DNA from: Chrysemys picta bellii
Lineage: Eukaryota; Chordata; Testudines; Emydidae
Assembly: GCF_011386835.1 (NCBI RefSeq)
Contig: NC_088797.1
Span: 96,234,264-96,298,263, forward strand
Length of the DNA stretch: 64,000 bases
Direction: 5' to 3'
The stretch's first letter is position 1; each line of letters begins with the position of its first letter. Positions 11,125 through 21,235 of the stretch are shown here, piece by piece. A program made the translations under genes and the position numbers. The notes below the pieces were generated by a model. The model saw only the letters and a program-made list of their open reading frames with translations, did no database searches and was not told the DNA's origin.

Positions 11125-12585
11125 TCACACTGTAGCCTGGCCAGTCATGAAACTGGTTTTTAAAGCTTCTCTGATGCACAGCGCTTCCTGGTGTGCTCTT
11201 CTAATCGCCATGGTGTCTGGCTGCGCGTAATCAGCAGCCAGGCGATTTGCCTCAGCCTCCCACCCCGCCATAAAGGTCTCCCCCTTACTTTCACAGAGAT
11301 TGTGGAGCACACAGCAAGCAGAAATAACAATGGGGAGATTTCTTTGGCTGAGGTCAGAGCGAGTCAATAATGATCGCCAGCGACCTTTTAAACGTCCAAA
11401 TGCACATTCTACCACCATTCTGCACTTGCTTAGCCTGTAGTTAAACAGCTCCTGACTCCTGTCCAGGCTGCCTGTGTACGGCTTCATGAGCCATGGCATT
11501 AAGGGGTAGGCTGGGTCCCCAAGAATAACTATTGGCATTTCAACATCCCCAACGGTTATTTTCTGGTCCGGAAAGTAAGTCACTTGCTGCAGCCCTTTAA
11601 ACAGAGTAGTGTTCCTGAAGACGCGAGCGTCATGAACCCTTCCCGCCCAGCCCGCGTTGATGTTGGTGTAACGTCCCTTGTGATCCACAAGTGCTTGCAG
11701 CACCATTGAAAAGTACCCCTTGCGGTTTATGTACTCGGTGGCTTGGTGCTCCGGTGCCAAGATAGGGATATGGGTTCCGTCTATCGCCCCACCACAGTTA
11801 GGGAATCCCATTGCAGCAAAACCATCCACTATAGCCTGCACATTTCCCAGAGTCACTAACTTTCGTAGCAGCACCTGAATGATTGCTTTGGCTACTTGCA
11901 TCACAGCAGCCCCCACAGTAGATTTGCCCACTCCAAATTAATTCCCGACTGACCGGTAGCTGTCTGGCGTTGCAAGCTTCCACAGGGCTATCGCCACGCA
12001 CTTCTCAACTGTGAGGGCTGCTCTCATCTTGGTATTCTGGCGTTTCAGGGCAGGGGACAGCAAGTCACAAAGTTCCATGAAAGTGCCCTTACGCATGCGA
12101 AAGTTCCGCAGCCACTGGGAATCGTCCCACACCTGCAACACTATGCGGTCCCACCAGTCTGTGCTTGTTTCCCTTGCCCAGAATCGGCGTTCCATGGATA
12201 GAATCTGCCCCATTAACAACATGATCTCCAAAGCACCGGGGCCCGTGGTTTCACAGAATTCTGTATCCGTGTCCATGTCCATGTCAATGTCCTCATCATG
12301 CTTGTCGCTGCGCTGCCGCCGCCGCTGCCTCCTCGCCTCGTTTTTCTGGTCCTGGTTGAGCATAAACTCCACGAGAACGCGTGAGGTGTTTACAATGTTC
12401 ATGACTGCTGTCTTGAGCTCAGCGGGCTCCATGCTTGCCGTGGTATGGAGTCTGAAGTGTTCACCCACCCAGGAAAAAAGGCGCGAAAATGGTTGTCTGC
12501 CGTCCGTTGCTTTCATGCAGGGAGGGAGGGAGGGAGGAGGTGAGGCTGTACCCAGAACCACCTGCGACGATGTTTTTTGTCCCAT
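11125..12585 (-). pseudogene. Harbinger DDE transposase (HARBI1-like nuclease), one in-frame stop (copy 1)
   Basis: This is the nuclease that cuts and pastes the element, a homologue of vertebrate HARBI1. Domains in order: a variable N-terminus with an Arg-rich patch (QKNEARRQRRRQRSDKHDED) and an acidic run; a helix-turn-helix-like region (FRMRKGTFMELCDLLSPALK, SYRSVGN); then the DDE_Tnp_4 domain. That domain shows GAIDGTHIPI (first Asp), ILGDPAYPLMPWLMKPYTGS (second Asp) and CRMVVECAFGRLKGRWRSLL (Glu), so all three catalytic positions are present. The frame is continuous from 12585 to 11125 except for a TAA at 11938-11940, where copy 2 has CAA (SVGN-Q-FGVGKS). The lesion is thus a single C-to-T change on the coding strand. 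The start may be the downstream ATG of MEPAELKTAV, since the residues before it vary. Confidence 0.88.
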
Positions 12586-12826
12586 CAGGCACTGGGATCT
12601 TAACCCACAATTCCAATGGGCGCGGGAGACTGCCGGAACTATGGGATAGCTATGGGATAGCTACCCACAGTGCAACGCTGCAGAAATCGACGCTAGCCCC
12701 GGTACTTGGACGCACACCACCGAATTAATGTGCTTAGTGTGGCCGCATACATTTCGACTTTATACAACCTGTTTTTCAAATCCGAATTATATAAATTCGG
12801 ATTAATCCCGTAGTGTAGACATACCC

Positions 12827-13530
12827 TTAGGTTCTCCACTGCTTTGTCCAGGACCGAACAGAAGAGGAAGTGGGAGAGTGCCCACTTTCTTCACACCCTT
12901 TGGCGTCTAGATCTCTCCTTCATAAGAAGGAAAGACCAAAGACAGCAGATCAAAACTACAAAAGCAAGAAAATAGTTACTTAAAAATACCTGTTTGCCTC
13001 CCTTACCAGAGGTGATTTTTGAAAATCTAATATGGATTTAATCTTTCTCTTCTGAGGATGAAGAGCTCTCGGATCCTGAATTGAGACCATGGAAGAAACA
13101 AGTATCTAAGCAGATAGCTTTGAATTGGTAATGCTACTCAGAATGATTGATTTCTCTTGATATCAAATCTGATGAGGTTTCACCAGTGCAGGACAGTCGT
13201 GATGTGAAAGAAATGAAACTACCAAAAATATCTCCTCAAATAAGAGTGGAAATAGCCTAATAAATATGGAAGTCTTTCCAGTCAGGTGCAGAAGTTTTAC
13301 ACAATTCCTAGCACTAAAGCAGATTCTGCCAATTTGCCTCCCTGAATAATGGCTCAAGGAAGCAGCAATACTGCATCCACCTTAGGCACAGCCATCTTAC
13401 CTTGGGGATGGCACTTTTCCTCAGTGAACCAAGATGAAAGAACAGCCCGTGGGAGAAAGTAGAGCTTCTTCCACTGCACTTCATACTTCAGCTGTATCCA
13501 ACTGTTTACAAAGAAAAAGTTCAAAGAACC
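12827..13530. other. Right flank of Harbinger copy 1, possibly decayed retroelement
   Basis: Contains the right TTA duplication and then sequence continuous with the left flank (7.5-8.4 kb). Stop-broken plus-strand frames contain charged stretches such as KKERPKTADQNYKSKK, compatible with old gag-type coding sequence. Part of an inverted repeat with 14.55-14.63 kb lies at 13429-13504. Confidence 0.3.
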
Positions 13531-13536
13531 ACTGAA

Positions 13537-13790
13537 TGGGAACTGCTTGCTAGAACAAGGGGAGAGTTCCAGCACAGTTACTGGCAGTAAGAAGGAACTG
13601 AGGGAGGGAGAAAGGAGGCTGGCAGCGCCCCTTATACCAGCGCATATGTGGGCCATTCTAGAGGTCACCAGAGCTAGTCCCCTACGGAAACCACTGAAGA
13701 AAAACTTCTGGCATCATTGCATATGATGAGCACACACAGCTAGAATGGAATAGACATGAGCAAGCACTCTAAGAAGAATTTCTGTGACAC
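13537..13790 (+). repeat. DIRS-type terminal repeat fragment
   Basis: The sequence resembles the right terminal repeat of the DIRS copy ending near 21.2 kb, and in the same orientation. Shared motifs are GGAACTGAGGGAGGGAG, CAGCGCCCCTTATACCAGCG, GCATATGTG and AGACATGAGCAAGCACTC-AAGAAG. It is therefore a right end of another, older DIRS copy rather than the left end of the element that follows. Divergence is considerable. Confidence 0.65.
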
Positions 13791-14640
13791 AGCTGGAGAC
13801 AGGCTTCCCTTACATCTGTAGATAAGAAGACCCTCTTGGAAATTACTGCTAACATAGATGGCAGAATCTCTACTGGGAATTTTATTCTCTTGCCAGATTT
13901 GTTCCAATGTTTTAGATCCAGAATTTCCAGTTGAGCATTTGGAGATTGGGAAGAATGTAAAATAGATTTACCATTGCTCCACTTTAGGTATACATTCTAT
14001 GGTTCTAATTGCTAGTAAGTAGGAAATAACTTATTTAAAAGAATTGGAAGAAATTGTGTTGGAAAAATATCTAGGATGAGAGCTTCTCTAGAATTTGATA
14101 CCATAGCCTGACAAAATCACTTCCATTACCTTTTGGGCAGGGGAAGAGACTATCTATCGCAAAGAAAATTGTATCATTCTTCTCCTATTCACCATGAGGA
14201 GACCTGCCTTTGGATTATCTTGGAATCATTCATTTATCTTGTATTCTTGGCTTGATTCCATTTCCCCTTCTCTTCTTCAAAATCAGTTTGTAGAGGAAAA
14301 GGTGAAATGGCAAAAGAGTTGCTTGCTCTTTTAAGATTGTCTGAAGTCCCTCACTTGGTGGCTCAAGAAAAGGAAGGTCTAATTTTCCTTAACCTCAGTC
14401 ACAGTTTAAGTAATTCTTAATTTTCCTTCAGCATAGCTGGTTGATGCCGTAGAGACAAAGAAGAAATTTTTCACATGGTAGATTTAAAAACCTTGTTAGT
14501 AAGATTTTCAAACATGGTTTAGGCCCAAGTTAGGGCTGCCTGTGCAAAGCAGTTGGCTACAGCTGAAGTATGAAGTGCAATGGAAGAAGCTCTATATTTT
14601 CTCCCACGGGCTGTCCTTTCATCTTAGATACCAGCCAAAA
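13791..14640. other. Decayed sequence between DIRS fragments
   Basis: No intact frame. The last part (14556-14634) is the inverted copy of 13429-13504; the shared stretch includes ACAGCCCGTGGGAGAAA and CACTTCATACTTCAGCTGTA. This may be internal complementary sequence of DIRS elements or a rearrangement. Confidence 0.4.
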
Positions 14641-15693
14641 GACATAAAAACACGTGAGAAGGGGGCACTCCCCCGACACCCATAAGGACAAGGCACAGGT
14701 GGAGTCCAGACCAACTCAGGCTATCTCGCCATCCCTGGAACCTAGCCAGGTGACAGCCTCACTGATGGGACCTACTCCACCACACAAGCTGTCTCCCACT
14801 CCTGAGAGTGCTAGAGGCATGCGGTACCTCACGGTGCCATCCATCCTGGAAGCCTTGCAAGCGGCAAGAGATATTTTCTCCCTCCTGGTGTCACCTACTC
14901 CGGAAGAGCGGCCCATGGACCCCTCCCTCCCACCCGTTTCAAGAGGAAAGCCTTCAATGGTACCCCTGAACATGTAATCCCTAAGGCAACATACCCTGGC
15001 CCCATCCCACTCCCCAGAGCCATGCCAACAACTCTGGAGCCACATCCTGGAGCATACGCCCGCAAGCAGGCGGCGAGTTCCCAACACGGATTGCTGAAGT
15101 CCAGGCACTGATCATTGGGAATCCCGACACCAGTCACCGGACCCACAGTACTGAGCCACAGAAGCACACCATCGGTCCTCTGAGCCCCGGAGATCACTCC
15201 TTAGTGCCCAAGTGCTGCTCACCAGAGCCCCCTTGGCGCTCAGGAGTCCTGGCACCGCACCTTAGAGCCTCGCCGGACCTGTGACACTGGTCACCGGAAC
15301 CTCGTCATCGGAGCCCCGTCGCCAATCACCACAGCATGATGGATGGTCCCCACGCTCCCAGTCATCGGAACTGGCACACTATGCTCAAAGCAGGTCGCAT
15401 TACTCCCCAGATTATTAGCAGGTCTATGCACATCACCACTGATCGCCGGATATGCAGCATGGTTCAGTGGGTTCCCAGTACCGCTCCCCGAATGGCAGGT
15501 GTGAGGCTGCCAGATACAGTGGGGAAGCCTACCCTGTGGCGGCTCTGACATGGTCGCCAGAGGCAGATTATTCCTCCGAGAGCGAGGAGTTGCCAGCCCC
15601 CAGAGACCTACCACTACCTGCGCAGCCAGCGGGCCAGTCTGCAAGTGCGTGGCCACAAGGTCAATGGCCGTGGACCTGGTAGGGGTATAACCC

Positions 15694-16875
15694 ATGGGCA
15701 TGTTCCCAAGCTGGAGGACCTCAGACTCTAAGATTAGTCTTGAGGGTGTAGAAAGGACCTTCAGCATTAGTGTCTCGCCCTACCCTGAGCTCGAAGGTTG
15801 GGTCGGGCCAAGGTTCCCAGGAACCACCCCCTCCAGGACATGTGGCTACCCAGGCAGGGGGGACGCACAACCCACCCTTCCCCCTGGGTTAGCCGCCTCC
15901 TCATCATCGCCTGATGAGGCAGTAGCAGGCCCCTCGCAGGCGGTGCCCCAGGATGATGTCAAAGCCCACCAGGAGCTGCATAGTTGGGTCGCAGCAAACC
16001 TGGGATTAAAGGCCGAGGAAATGTCCAAACCAGAGGACTTCCTGTTTGACGTGCTGGCTGCAGCAGTGCCAGCAAAGGTGGCCCTACCAGTCCACGATGG
16101 GGTGGTCAGAATCGTAAATGCCCTGTGGTAGACCCCGTTATCCTTGCCAACTATGTCCCAAAGGGCAGCGCGTAAGTACTACGTCCCTGCAAAAGGGTTC
16201 GAGTACCTGTATATGCACTCCTCCTTCAGGTCGGTATTAGTCACAGCGGCCAATGAGCATGACAGGCACGGTCAACCCAGCTCGACCCCCAAGAATAAAG
16301 ACGTCAAGCAACTCAGTCTGTACAGCAGGAACATTTATTCTACAGCCAGCCTACAGCTTTGCATAGCAAACCACCAGGCCTTGCTCGGCAGTTGTCATTT
16401 TAATGTATGACAATCCACAGCCAAGTTTGCTGACTTGCTCCCGCAGGACGTTAAGCAGTTCAGTGCCATGCTGGATGAGGGTAAGGCGATTGCAAGGGTC
16501 TCCCTCCAGGCTGCCTCAGACGTGGCAGTTTCCACAGCCAGAGCCATGGCATCGGTGGTGTCAATGAGATGGGTGTCGTGGCTGCAGTCATCTGGCCTCT
16601 CGGCAGAAGACCAGCAATTCATCCAGGACCTCCCATTCGACGGCTCGGCCCTGTTTGCTGAACAAATGGACAGCAGATTACACAGCCTGAAAGACTCTAG
16701 GGCCACTCTTTGCTCGCTGAACCTGTACACCTTGGCCCACGCTAGGAAGCGATTTAAGCCTCAACACACTCAGAGGTTCATGAGCCAGGCCAGAGCAGAA
16801 CCATACCGCAAAAAGAACAGGGGTTATAGGCACTGTCAAGATCAGCCGTCAGCAGCAGGGGATCATTCGGGCTAG
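15694..16875 (+). pseudogene. DIRS gag-like protein, broken (copy 1)
   Basis: Three successive plus-strand frames (15694-16131, 16144-16410, 16435-16875) together match the gag-like protein of DIRS copy 2. Shared blocks are DDVKAHQELHSWVAANLGLK and AEEMSKPEDFLFDVL, then RKYYVPAKGFEYLYMHSSF, then PKNKDVKQLSLYSRNIY, then ANHQALLG, then QASWL-type and LFAEQMDSRLHSLKDS. No zinc knuckle was seen. A stop at 16129-16131 (TGGTAG, where copy 2 has TGGCAA) and one near 16408 break the frame. The upstream part (14654-14977, EALQAARDIFSLLVSPTPEE) belongs to the same gene. Confidence 0.75.
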
Positions 16876-17385
16876 AGCAGCACCCCTCCTAAAAACACAG
16901 TCATTTTGAAGGGACGCTTGAGGGAAACCTCCCAACCTGCAACCAGGATCTTTCTCACCTCTTATTTTCCCACTATTTGTTACCTTACCTTCCCGCTTGG
17001 ACCACCATAACTATGGACTGCTGGGTCCTCAATACGGTGGCAGTAGGGTATACCCTCCAATTTTGTTCTATCCCCTCCTTCCCACCTCTCTTCCCCGTCC
17101 CTCTTCAGGAACCCTTCTCACGAGCAATTGCTCGCCGGGAGGTACAAGCCCTCCTGCAGCTGGGGGCCGTGGAGGAAGTTCCTGTAGAACCAAGAGGGAA
17201 AGATTTTTTTACTCCCAGTACTTTCTTATTCCAAAGGGAGCCTATGCCCCATCCTGGACATGCGAGAGCTCAACAAATATCTCCAGAAGTTGAAGTTCCA
17301 TATGGTCTCCCTGGCCTCCATCATCCCCTTCCTGGAGACTGGTATGCAGCCCTCAACCTAAAAGACGCTTACTTTCACATCTTAA

Positions 17386-18785
17386 TGTAAGCAGAGTCAG
17401 GATGAGCTCTACCCTGACATCTGGTGGTGAATTATGGCGAGTGTGGAAAAGAACTCCAGGGGCTGATCTTGTTTGCATAGGCACACCCACTCGCCTGGCA
17501 TGAAACAACAGCAACTCAAAGTGGTTACTTTGGCTGGTGTGGGATCCCCAGTTTCTTTGTTATTGGGGCAGGAAGAATAAAGTTTTGTTACCCTGATTCT
17601 GTGAATCAAGGGCAGTGAACCTGTTGTATGACAGAAGGACTGAGTGAGTCCATCACCATTACCTAAGTAGCACTTGATTGACAAGGGGCATGGGTTACAA
17701 AACCCAGTGAATAGAGAGAGGATGGGGACAGGTATTTGTACCTGATGGTATGGCCCCCTCCCCGAGGGGTTGAAACACCAATTGCACTACCTCCTCTCTC
17801 CACTGTTGAATGTCAGAGCTAACTTTGATTCCATTAGAAGTCTAATTACAGACTGCTGAGCTGAATTCACTTTGGGCCAATGGTGCACTAGCACTGGGGC
17901 TCCCCTACTATGAGCTGAAATCACAAAAGAGCTGAGATCACTGAGGCTGTGTTAACTAGTGGGGGAGCCTGAAGCTATATTGCTAAGCGGCTGGCGAAGC
18001 AGCTAGCAGAGTGGAGCCTCATGGGGACGGTTGGAGCGGAGCTGAGCGACTCACAGGTCGGTGAGCAGGGCGGAGCGGCTGGAGAAGCAGCGAGCAGAGC
18101 AGAGCTGAGCGACTCACAGGTCGGTGAGCAGGGCGGAGCGGCTGGAGAAGCAGCGAGCAGAGCGGAGCCTTGTGGGAGCGGCCCAAGGAACGGCTGAAGT
18201 GGAGCAGAGCTGAGTGGCTCACAGGTCGGTGAGCAGAGCGGAGCAGCTGCCAGAGCAGTTCGTGGACGGCGGGAGCGGCTCGTGGAGAAGGCTGCGGCGG
18301 AACCCCACGGAGAGGCAGCCGGTCGGCCTTGGATCACGTAAGGTGCCCCTTAACACCCTGCATGCCTCCCCCCCCCCGCTTGAACTCTGGGGCTGCACTG
18401 ACCAGGGACAGAGACTTTGGGGGGTTGTTGGACTTTGGGGACTTTGGTGATCCTTGGGTTGCTGGTGTCAAGAACCAAAGGGAAAGGACACAGCCCAATT
18501 TGCTGGGGTGAGTTTTTTTGCTCATGAAGCCTGTTTATGGTGTTTTTCCAATTTAACACTGATGTCGTTTACCTCATGTTATTAAACATTTTCTGTTACA
18601 CTCAGACTCTGTGCTTGCGAGAGGGGAAGTATTGCCTCTTAGAGGCGCCCAGGGGGTGGTATGTAATTGTCCCAGGTCACTGGGTGGGGGCTCGAGCCGG
18701 TTTTGCATTGCGTTATTGAAACGGAACCCCTAGATACAGAACCCGGCCCTTGTTGCTGCCAATTTAGATGGGCAGAAGGGTTACA
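17386..18785 (+). mobile_element. Solo long terminal repeat (endogenous retrovirus or Gypsy type)
   Basis: The element starts TGTAAGCAGAGTC, ends AGAAGGGTTACA (TG...CA, with TGTAA/TTACA inverted ends) and is flanked by a perfect 4-bp duplication TTAA (17382-17385 and 18786-18789). It sits inside the DIRS reverse transcriptase, whose frame continues on the other side, so it is younger than that copy. Possible poly(A) signals are AATAAA near 17575 and ATTAAA near 18580, the latter about 30 bases before a CA-rich stretch. The 1400-bp length is long for an LTR, partly because of internal GC-rich repeats near 18.04-18.26 kb. No gag, pol or env frame exists, so it is a solo LTR. Confidence 0.82.
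18036..18240. repeat. GC-rich tandem repeat inside the LTR
   Basis: The unit GCTGAGCGACTCACAGGTCG starts at 18041 and again at 18104 (63-bp period). A diverged third copy starts near 18209, 105 bp further on. The units hold repeated GCGGAGC/GAGCAG motifs. They lie where promoter or R/U5 sequence of an LTR would be. Confidence 0.8.
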
Positions 18786-19389
18786 TTAATATTTCTCGGC
18801 CACAAGAGATTTGTATGGTTTTTGGTCAGTCAGACACATTATCAGTTTGCAGTGCTTCCATTCGGCCTAGCGACAGCGCCAAGAGTGTTTACAAAGTGCA
18901 TGGCAGTAGTCGCAGCTTACCTCAGGCATCGGGGGAGAGGGGGTCCAGATCTCTCCCTATCTGGATGACTGGCTCATCAAGGGCTCCAAAGGGCAGGTGC
19001 AGCGCAGTATCGAGGTGTCATGCCCTGGGCCTGTTGATAAATTAACATTGGTCACTGTTCAGAGGACAGAGTTCATCGGAGCAGTTCTCGACTCTACCCA
19101 AGCCAGAGCATTCTTACCACAAGCCAGATTCAGAGCAATGTCAGATCTGATTGCCCAAGTCACCACACATCCACGCACCATAGCTCGGGTCTGTCTGACT
19201 CCTAGGGCACATGGCTGCATGCACCTATGTAGTCCAGCACACAAGGCTGCGGCTGAGGCCCCTTCAAATATGGTTATCGGTCTATTCCCCAGTAAGGAAC
19301 CCATTGGACATGCTCCTCACGGTCCCACTCCGGGTACTCCTCTCCCTCCAATGGTAGTACAATCCAAATCCAGTGATGGAAAGGGTTCC

Positions 19390-19790
19390 GTTTGCGGTTC
19401 CATGGCCCACAGTGTCCCTGATGTCAGATGCGTCTGACCTCAGCTGGGGAGCGCACTTTAGTGCCCTCAAACTCAAGGACTATGGTCGCAGGAGGAGCTG
19501 TCGCGTCACATAAACGTCAGAGAGCTCAGGGCCATCTGCCTGGCATGCGAGGTGTTCCTTCCCCATCTATCTGGTTAAGTGGTGCATGTACTGACAGACA
19601 ACATGGCCTCCATGTTCTATGTCAACAGACAAGGGGGAACCCGGTCGTCAGTCCCGTGTCAGGAAGCTCTTTTCATCTGGGACTTCTGCATCCAGTATAC
19701 TATCCACCTAGAAGTCTCCCACCTCCCTAGGGTTCGGAATGTGCTGGTGGATTGCCTCAGCAGGTCCTCCTTCTATCACCACAAGTGGTC
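19390..19790 (+). pseudogene. DIRS RNase H domain, broken (copy 1)
   Basis: The block MSDASDLSWGAHF (about 19418-19456), then HVLTDNMASMFYVNRQGGTR (from about 19585), then FCIQYTIHLEVSHLPRVRNV and LVDCLSRS matches the RNase H region of DIRS copy 2 and supplies two aspartates of the active site. Stops interrupt it, for example after LPHLSG. Confidence 0.75.
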
Positions 19791-20159
19791 CCTCCATTTG
19801 GAGGTTGCCTGGATGTTCTTCGAAAGGTGGGGAGCTCCCCAAGTGGACCAGTTCGCCACCAGACAGAACAGAAAATCAATTCTGCTCGCTACAAGACCTC
19901 GACAGCAGCTCACTGTCGGATACCTTCCTTTTGTCATGGTCAGAGGATCTCATGTATACCTTTTGGCCAATCCTGCTGATCAGCAGGATCCTTTTCAAGA
20001 TCAAGAAGGACAAGGCACGAGTCATTATGATCGCCCCGGCCTGGCCTCACCAGCATTGGTTTGGCACTCTCATGGACTTGGCAGTGGCAGCCCCATGGAC
20101 TCTTCCCAGCCATCTGGACTTGCTGTCTCAGGATCATGGATGGTTGCTAAACCTGAACC

Positions 20160-20816
20160 TTGCCTCTCTCTCCACTTCACGGGGTGGATGCTGCATGGCT
20201 GAGCCCCGAGGAGCAGGCCTGCTCCACTCAGGTCCAGCAGGTTCTTCTGGAAAGTAGAAATTCCTCCACTAGAGCTACCTACCTCACAAAGTGGAAGTGC
20301 TGCTTCTGCTCGGCTTGGCGAGGTGCGTCTCCAAGATTAAAGCTCTTACATCGAAGCCCCCATACAGGGTGTTCTACAAGGATAAGGTCCAGCTGCATCC
20401 CCATCCTGCCTAAGGAGGCGTTGCAGTTCCATGTCAACCAGGACATCTTCCTCCCAGTGTTCTGTCTAAAGCCACACGCGTCTAACGAAGATAGACATCT
20501 GCACACCCTAGATGTCAGGCATGCCCTTGCTTTCTACCTGAAGCATACTAAGCCTTTCCACAGATCGACTCAACTTTTCATTGTGGTGGCTGACAGAATG
20601 AAGGGCCTCCCAGTGTCATCCCAAAGGATCTCGTCCTGGATCACTACCTGCATCCGTACTTGCTACGAATTGGTGCAGGTGACGCCTCCACCAATAGTAA
20701 CTGCTCACTCCACAAGAGCTCAGGCGTCATCGGCCGCTTTCCTGGCTCATGTCCCCATCCAGGATATCTGCAGAGCCACGACGTGGTCATCGATCCACAC
20801 CTTCACAACGCATTAA
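20160..20816 (+). pseudogene. DIRS tyrosine recombinase, decayed (copy 1)
   Basis: DIRS elements integrate with a tyrosine recombinase instead of an integrase. The plus frame shows QQVLLESRNSSTRATYLTKW (N-terminal core-binding part), then a jump caused by a deletion to ILPKEALQFHVNQDIFLPVF, HTLDVRHALAFYLKHTKPFH, and the C-terminal HSTRAQASSAAFLAHVPIQD with the H-x-x-R active-site pair. The segment with the first catalytic arginine, seen as ITSARRV in copy 2, is missing here. The element therefore could not recombine by itself. Confidence 0.75.
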
Positions 20817-20929
20817 GCCATTACCCAGCAAACCAGGGATGATGCTGGATTTGGCAGAGCTGTGTTGCAATCGACACGTCCATGAACTCCGACCCGCCTC
20901 CAGAGGTACTGCTTGGGAGTCACCTACAA

Positions 20930-21235
20930 TGGAATGGACATGAGCAAGCACTCGAAGAAGAAAAAACGGTTACTCACCTTTTGTAACTGTTTTTCTTCAA
21001 GATGTGTTGCTCATGTCCATTCCATGACCCACCTTTCCCCTCAGAAGGAGTTCCGGCAAGCAGAAACTGAGGGAGGGAGGGGGTTGGCGGCACCCCTTAC
21101 ACTGGTGCATATGCGCACCTCTCCAGAGGGCGCCAGAGCCAGCACCAGTGCATGTGGCAAGAGCACACACCTACAATGGATTGGACGTGAGCAACACATC
21201 TCGAAGAACAACAATTATGAAAGGTGAGTAACCAT
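20930..21235 (+). repeat. DIRS right terminal repeat (copy 1)
   Basis: Contains GACATGAGCAAGCACTCGAA and, about 60 bases later, the complementary CTTCAAGATGTGTTGCTCAT, so the segment can fold back. It then carries GAAACTGAGGGAGGGAG and finally GAGCAACACATCTCGAAGAAC. It parallels the right end of DIRS copy 2 at 53.4-53.7 kb. Confidence 0.75.

Larger units (their letters stand above)
8439..12826. mobile_element. PIF/Harbinger DNA transposon, full-length copy 1
   Basis: The left end is GGCCTGGTCTACACTAC and the right end GTAGTGTAGACATACCC, terminal inverted repeats sharing TCTACACTAC. They are flanked by the TTA target duplication typical of PIF/Harbinger (8436-8438 and 12827-12829). The 4388-bp element carries a plus-strand two-exon Myb/SANT gene on the left and a minus-strand DDE nuclease gene on the right. 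A conserved minus-strand ORF lies inside the Myb intron. Subterminal ATTCGGAT/ATCCGAAT motifs occur near both ends and could be Myb-protein binding sites. Sequence on either side (7.5-8.4 kb and 12.8-13.5 kb) reads as one interrupted host stretch. Confidence 0.93.
17101..19045 (+). pseudogene. DIRS reverse transcriptase, split by LTR insertion and broken (copy 1)
   Basis: The N-terminal part (17101-17385) shows LGAVEEVP, a YSQYFLIPK-type block in a shifted frame, then PGDWYAALNLKDAYFHIL, the palm strand with the first catalytic aspartate. At 17386 the frame is interrupted by a 1.4-kb long terminal repeat. Homology resumes at 18786 with HKRFVWFLVSQTHYQF and AVLPFGLATAPRVFTKCM. The catalytic YLDD box survives at 18958-18969 (TAT CTG GAT GAC) in another frame. 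The order and spacing match copy 2. Confidence 0.8.
14641..21235 (+). mobile_element. DIRS retrotransposon, decayed copy 1 (interrupted by an LTR)
   Basis: Plus-strand order is gag-like sequence (about 14.65-16.9 kb), reverse transcriptase (17.1-17.4 and 18.8-19.0 kb), RNase H (19.4-19.8 kb), tyrosine recombinase (20.16-20.82 kb), and a terminal repeat region (20.94-21.23 kb). That order is characteristic of DIRS. The peptides align by eye with the better-preserved copy at 47.7-53.7 kb. Frames are broken many times. No matching inverted left terminal repeat was found, so the left end is lost or too diverged to see. Confidence 0.85.

Noticed and set aside
17382..18789. piggyBac-type element because of the TTAA duplication
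   Set aside because: The ends are TGTAAG...GGTTACA, of LTR type, not CCCT...AGGG, and the element has poly(A)-like signals. TTAA is simply the duplicated 4-bp site.
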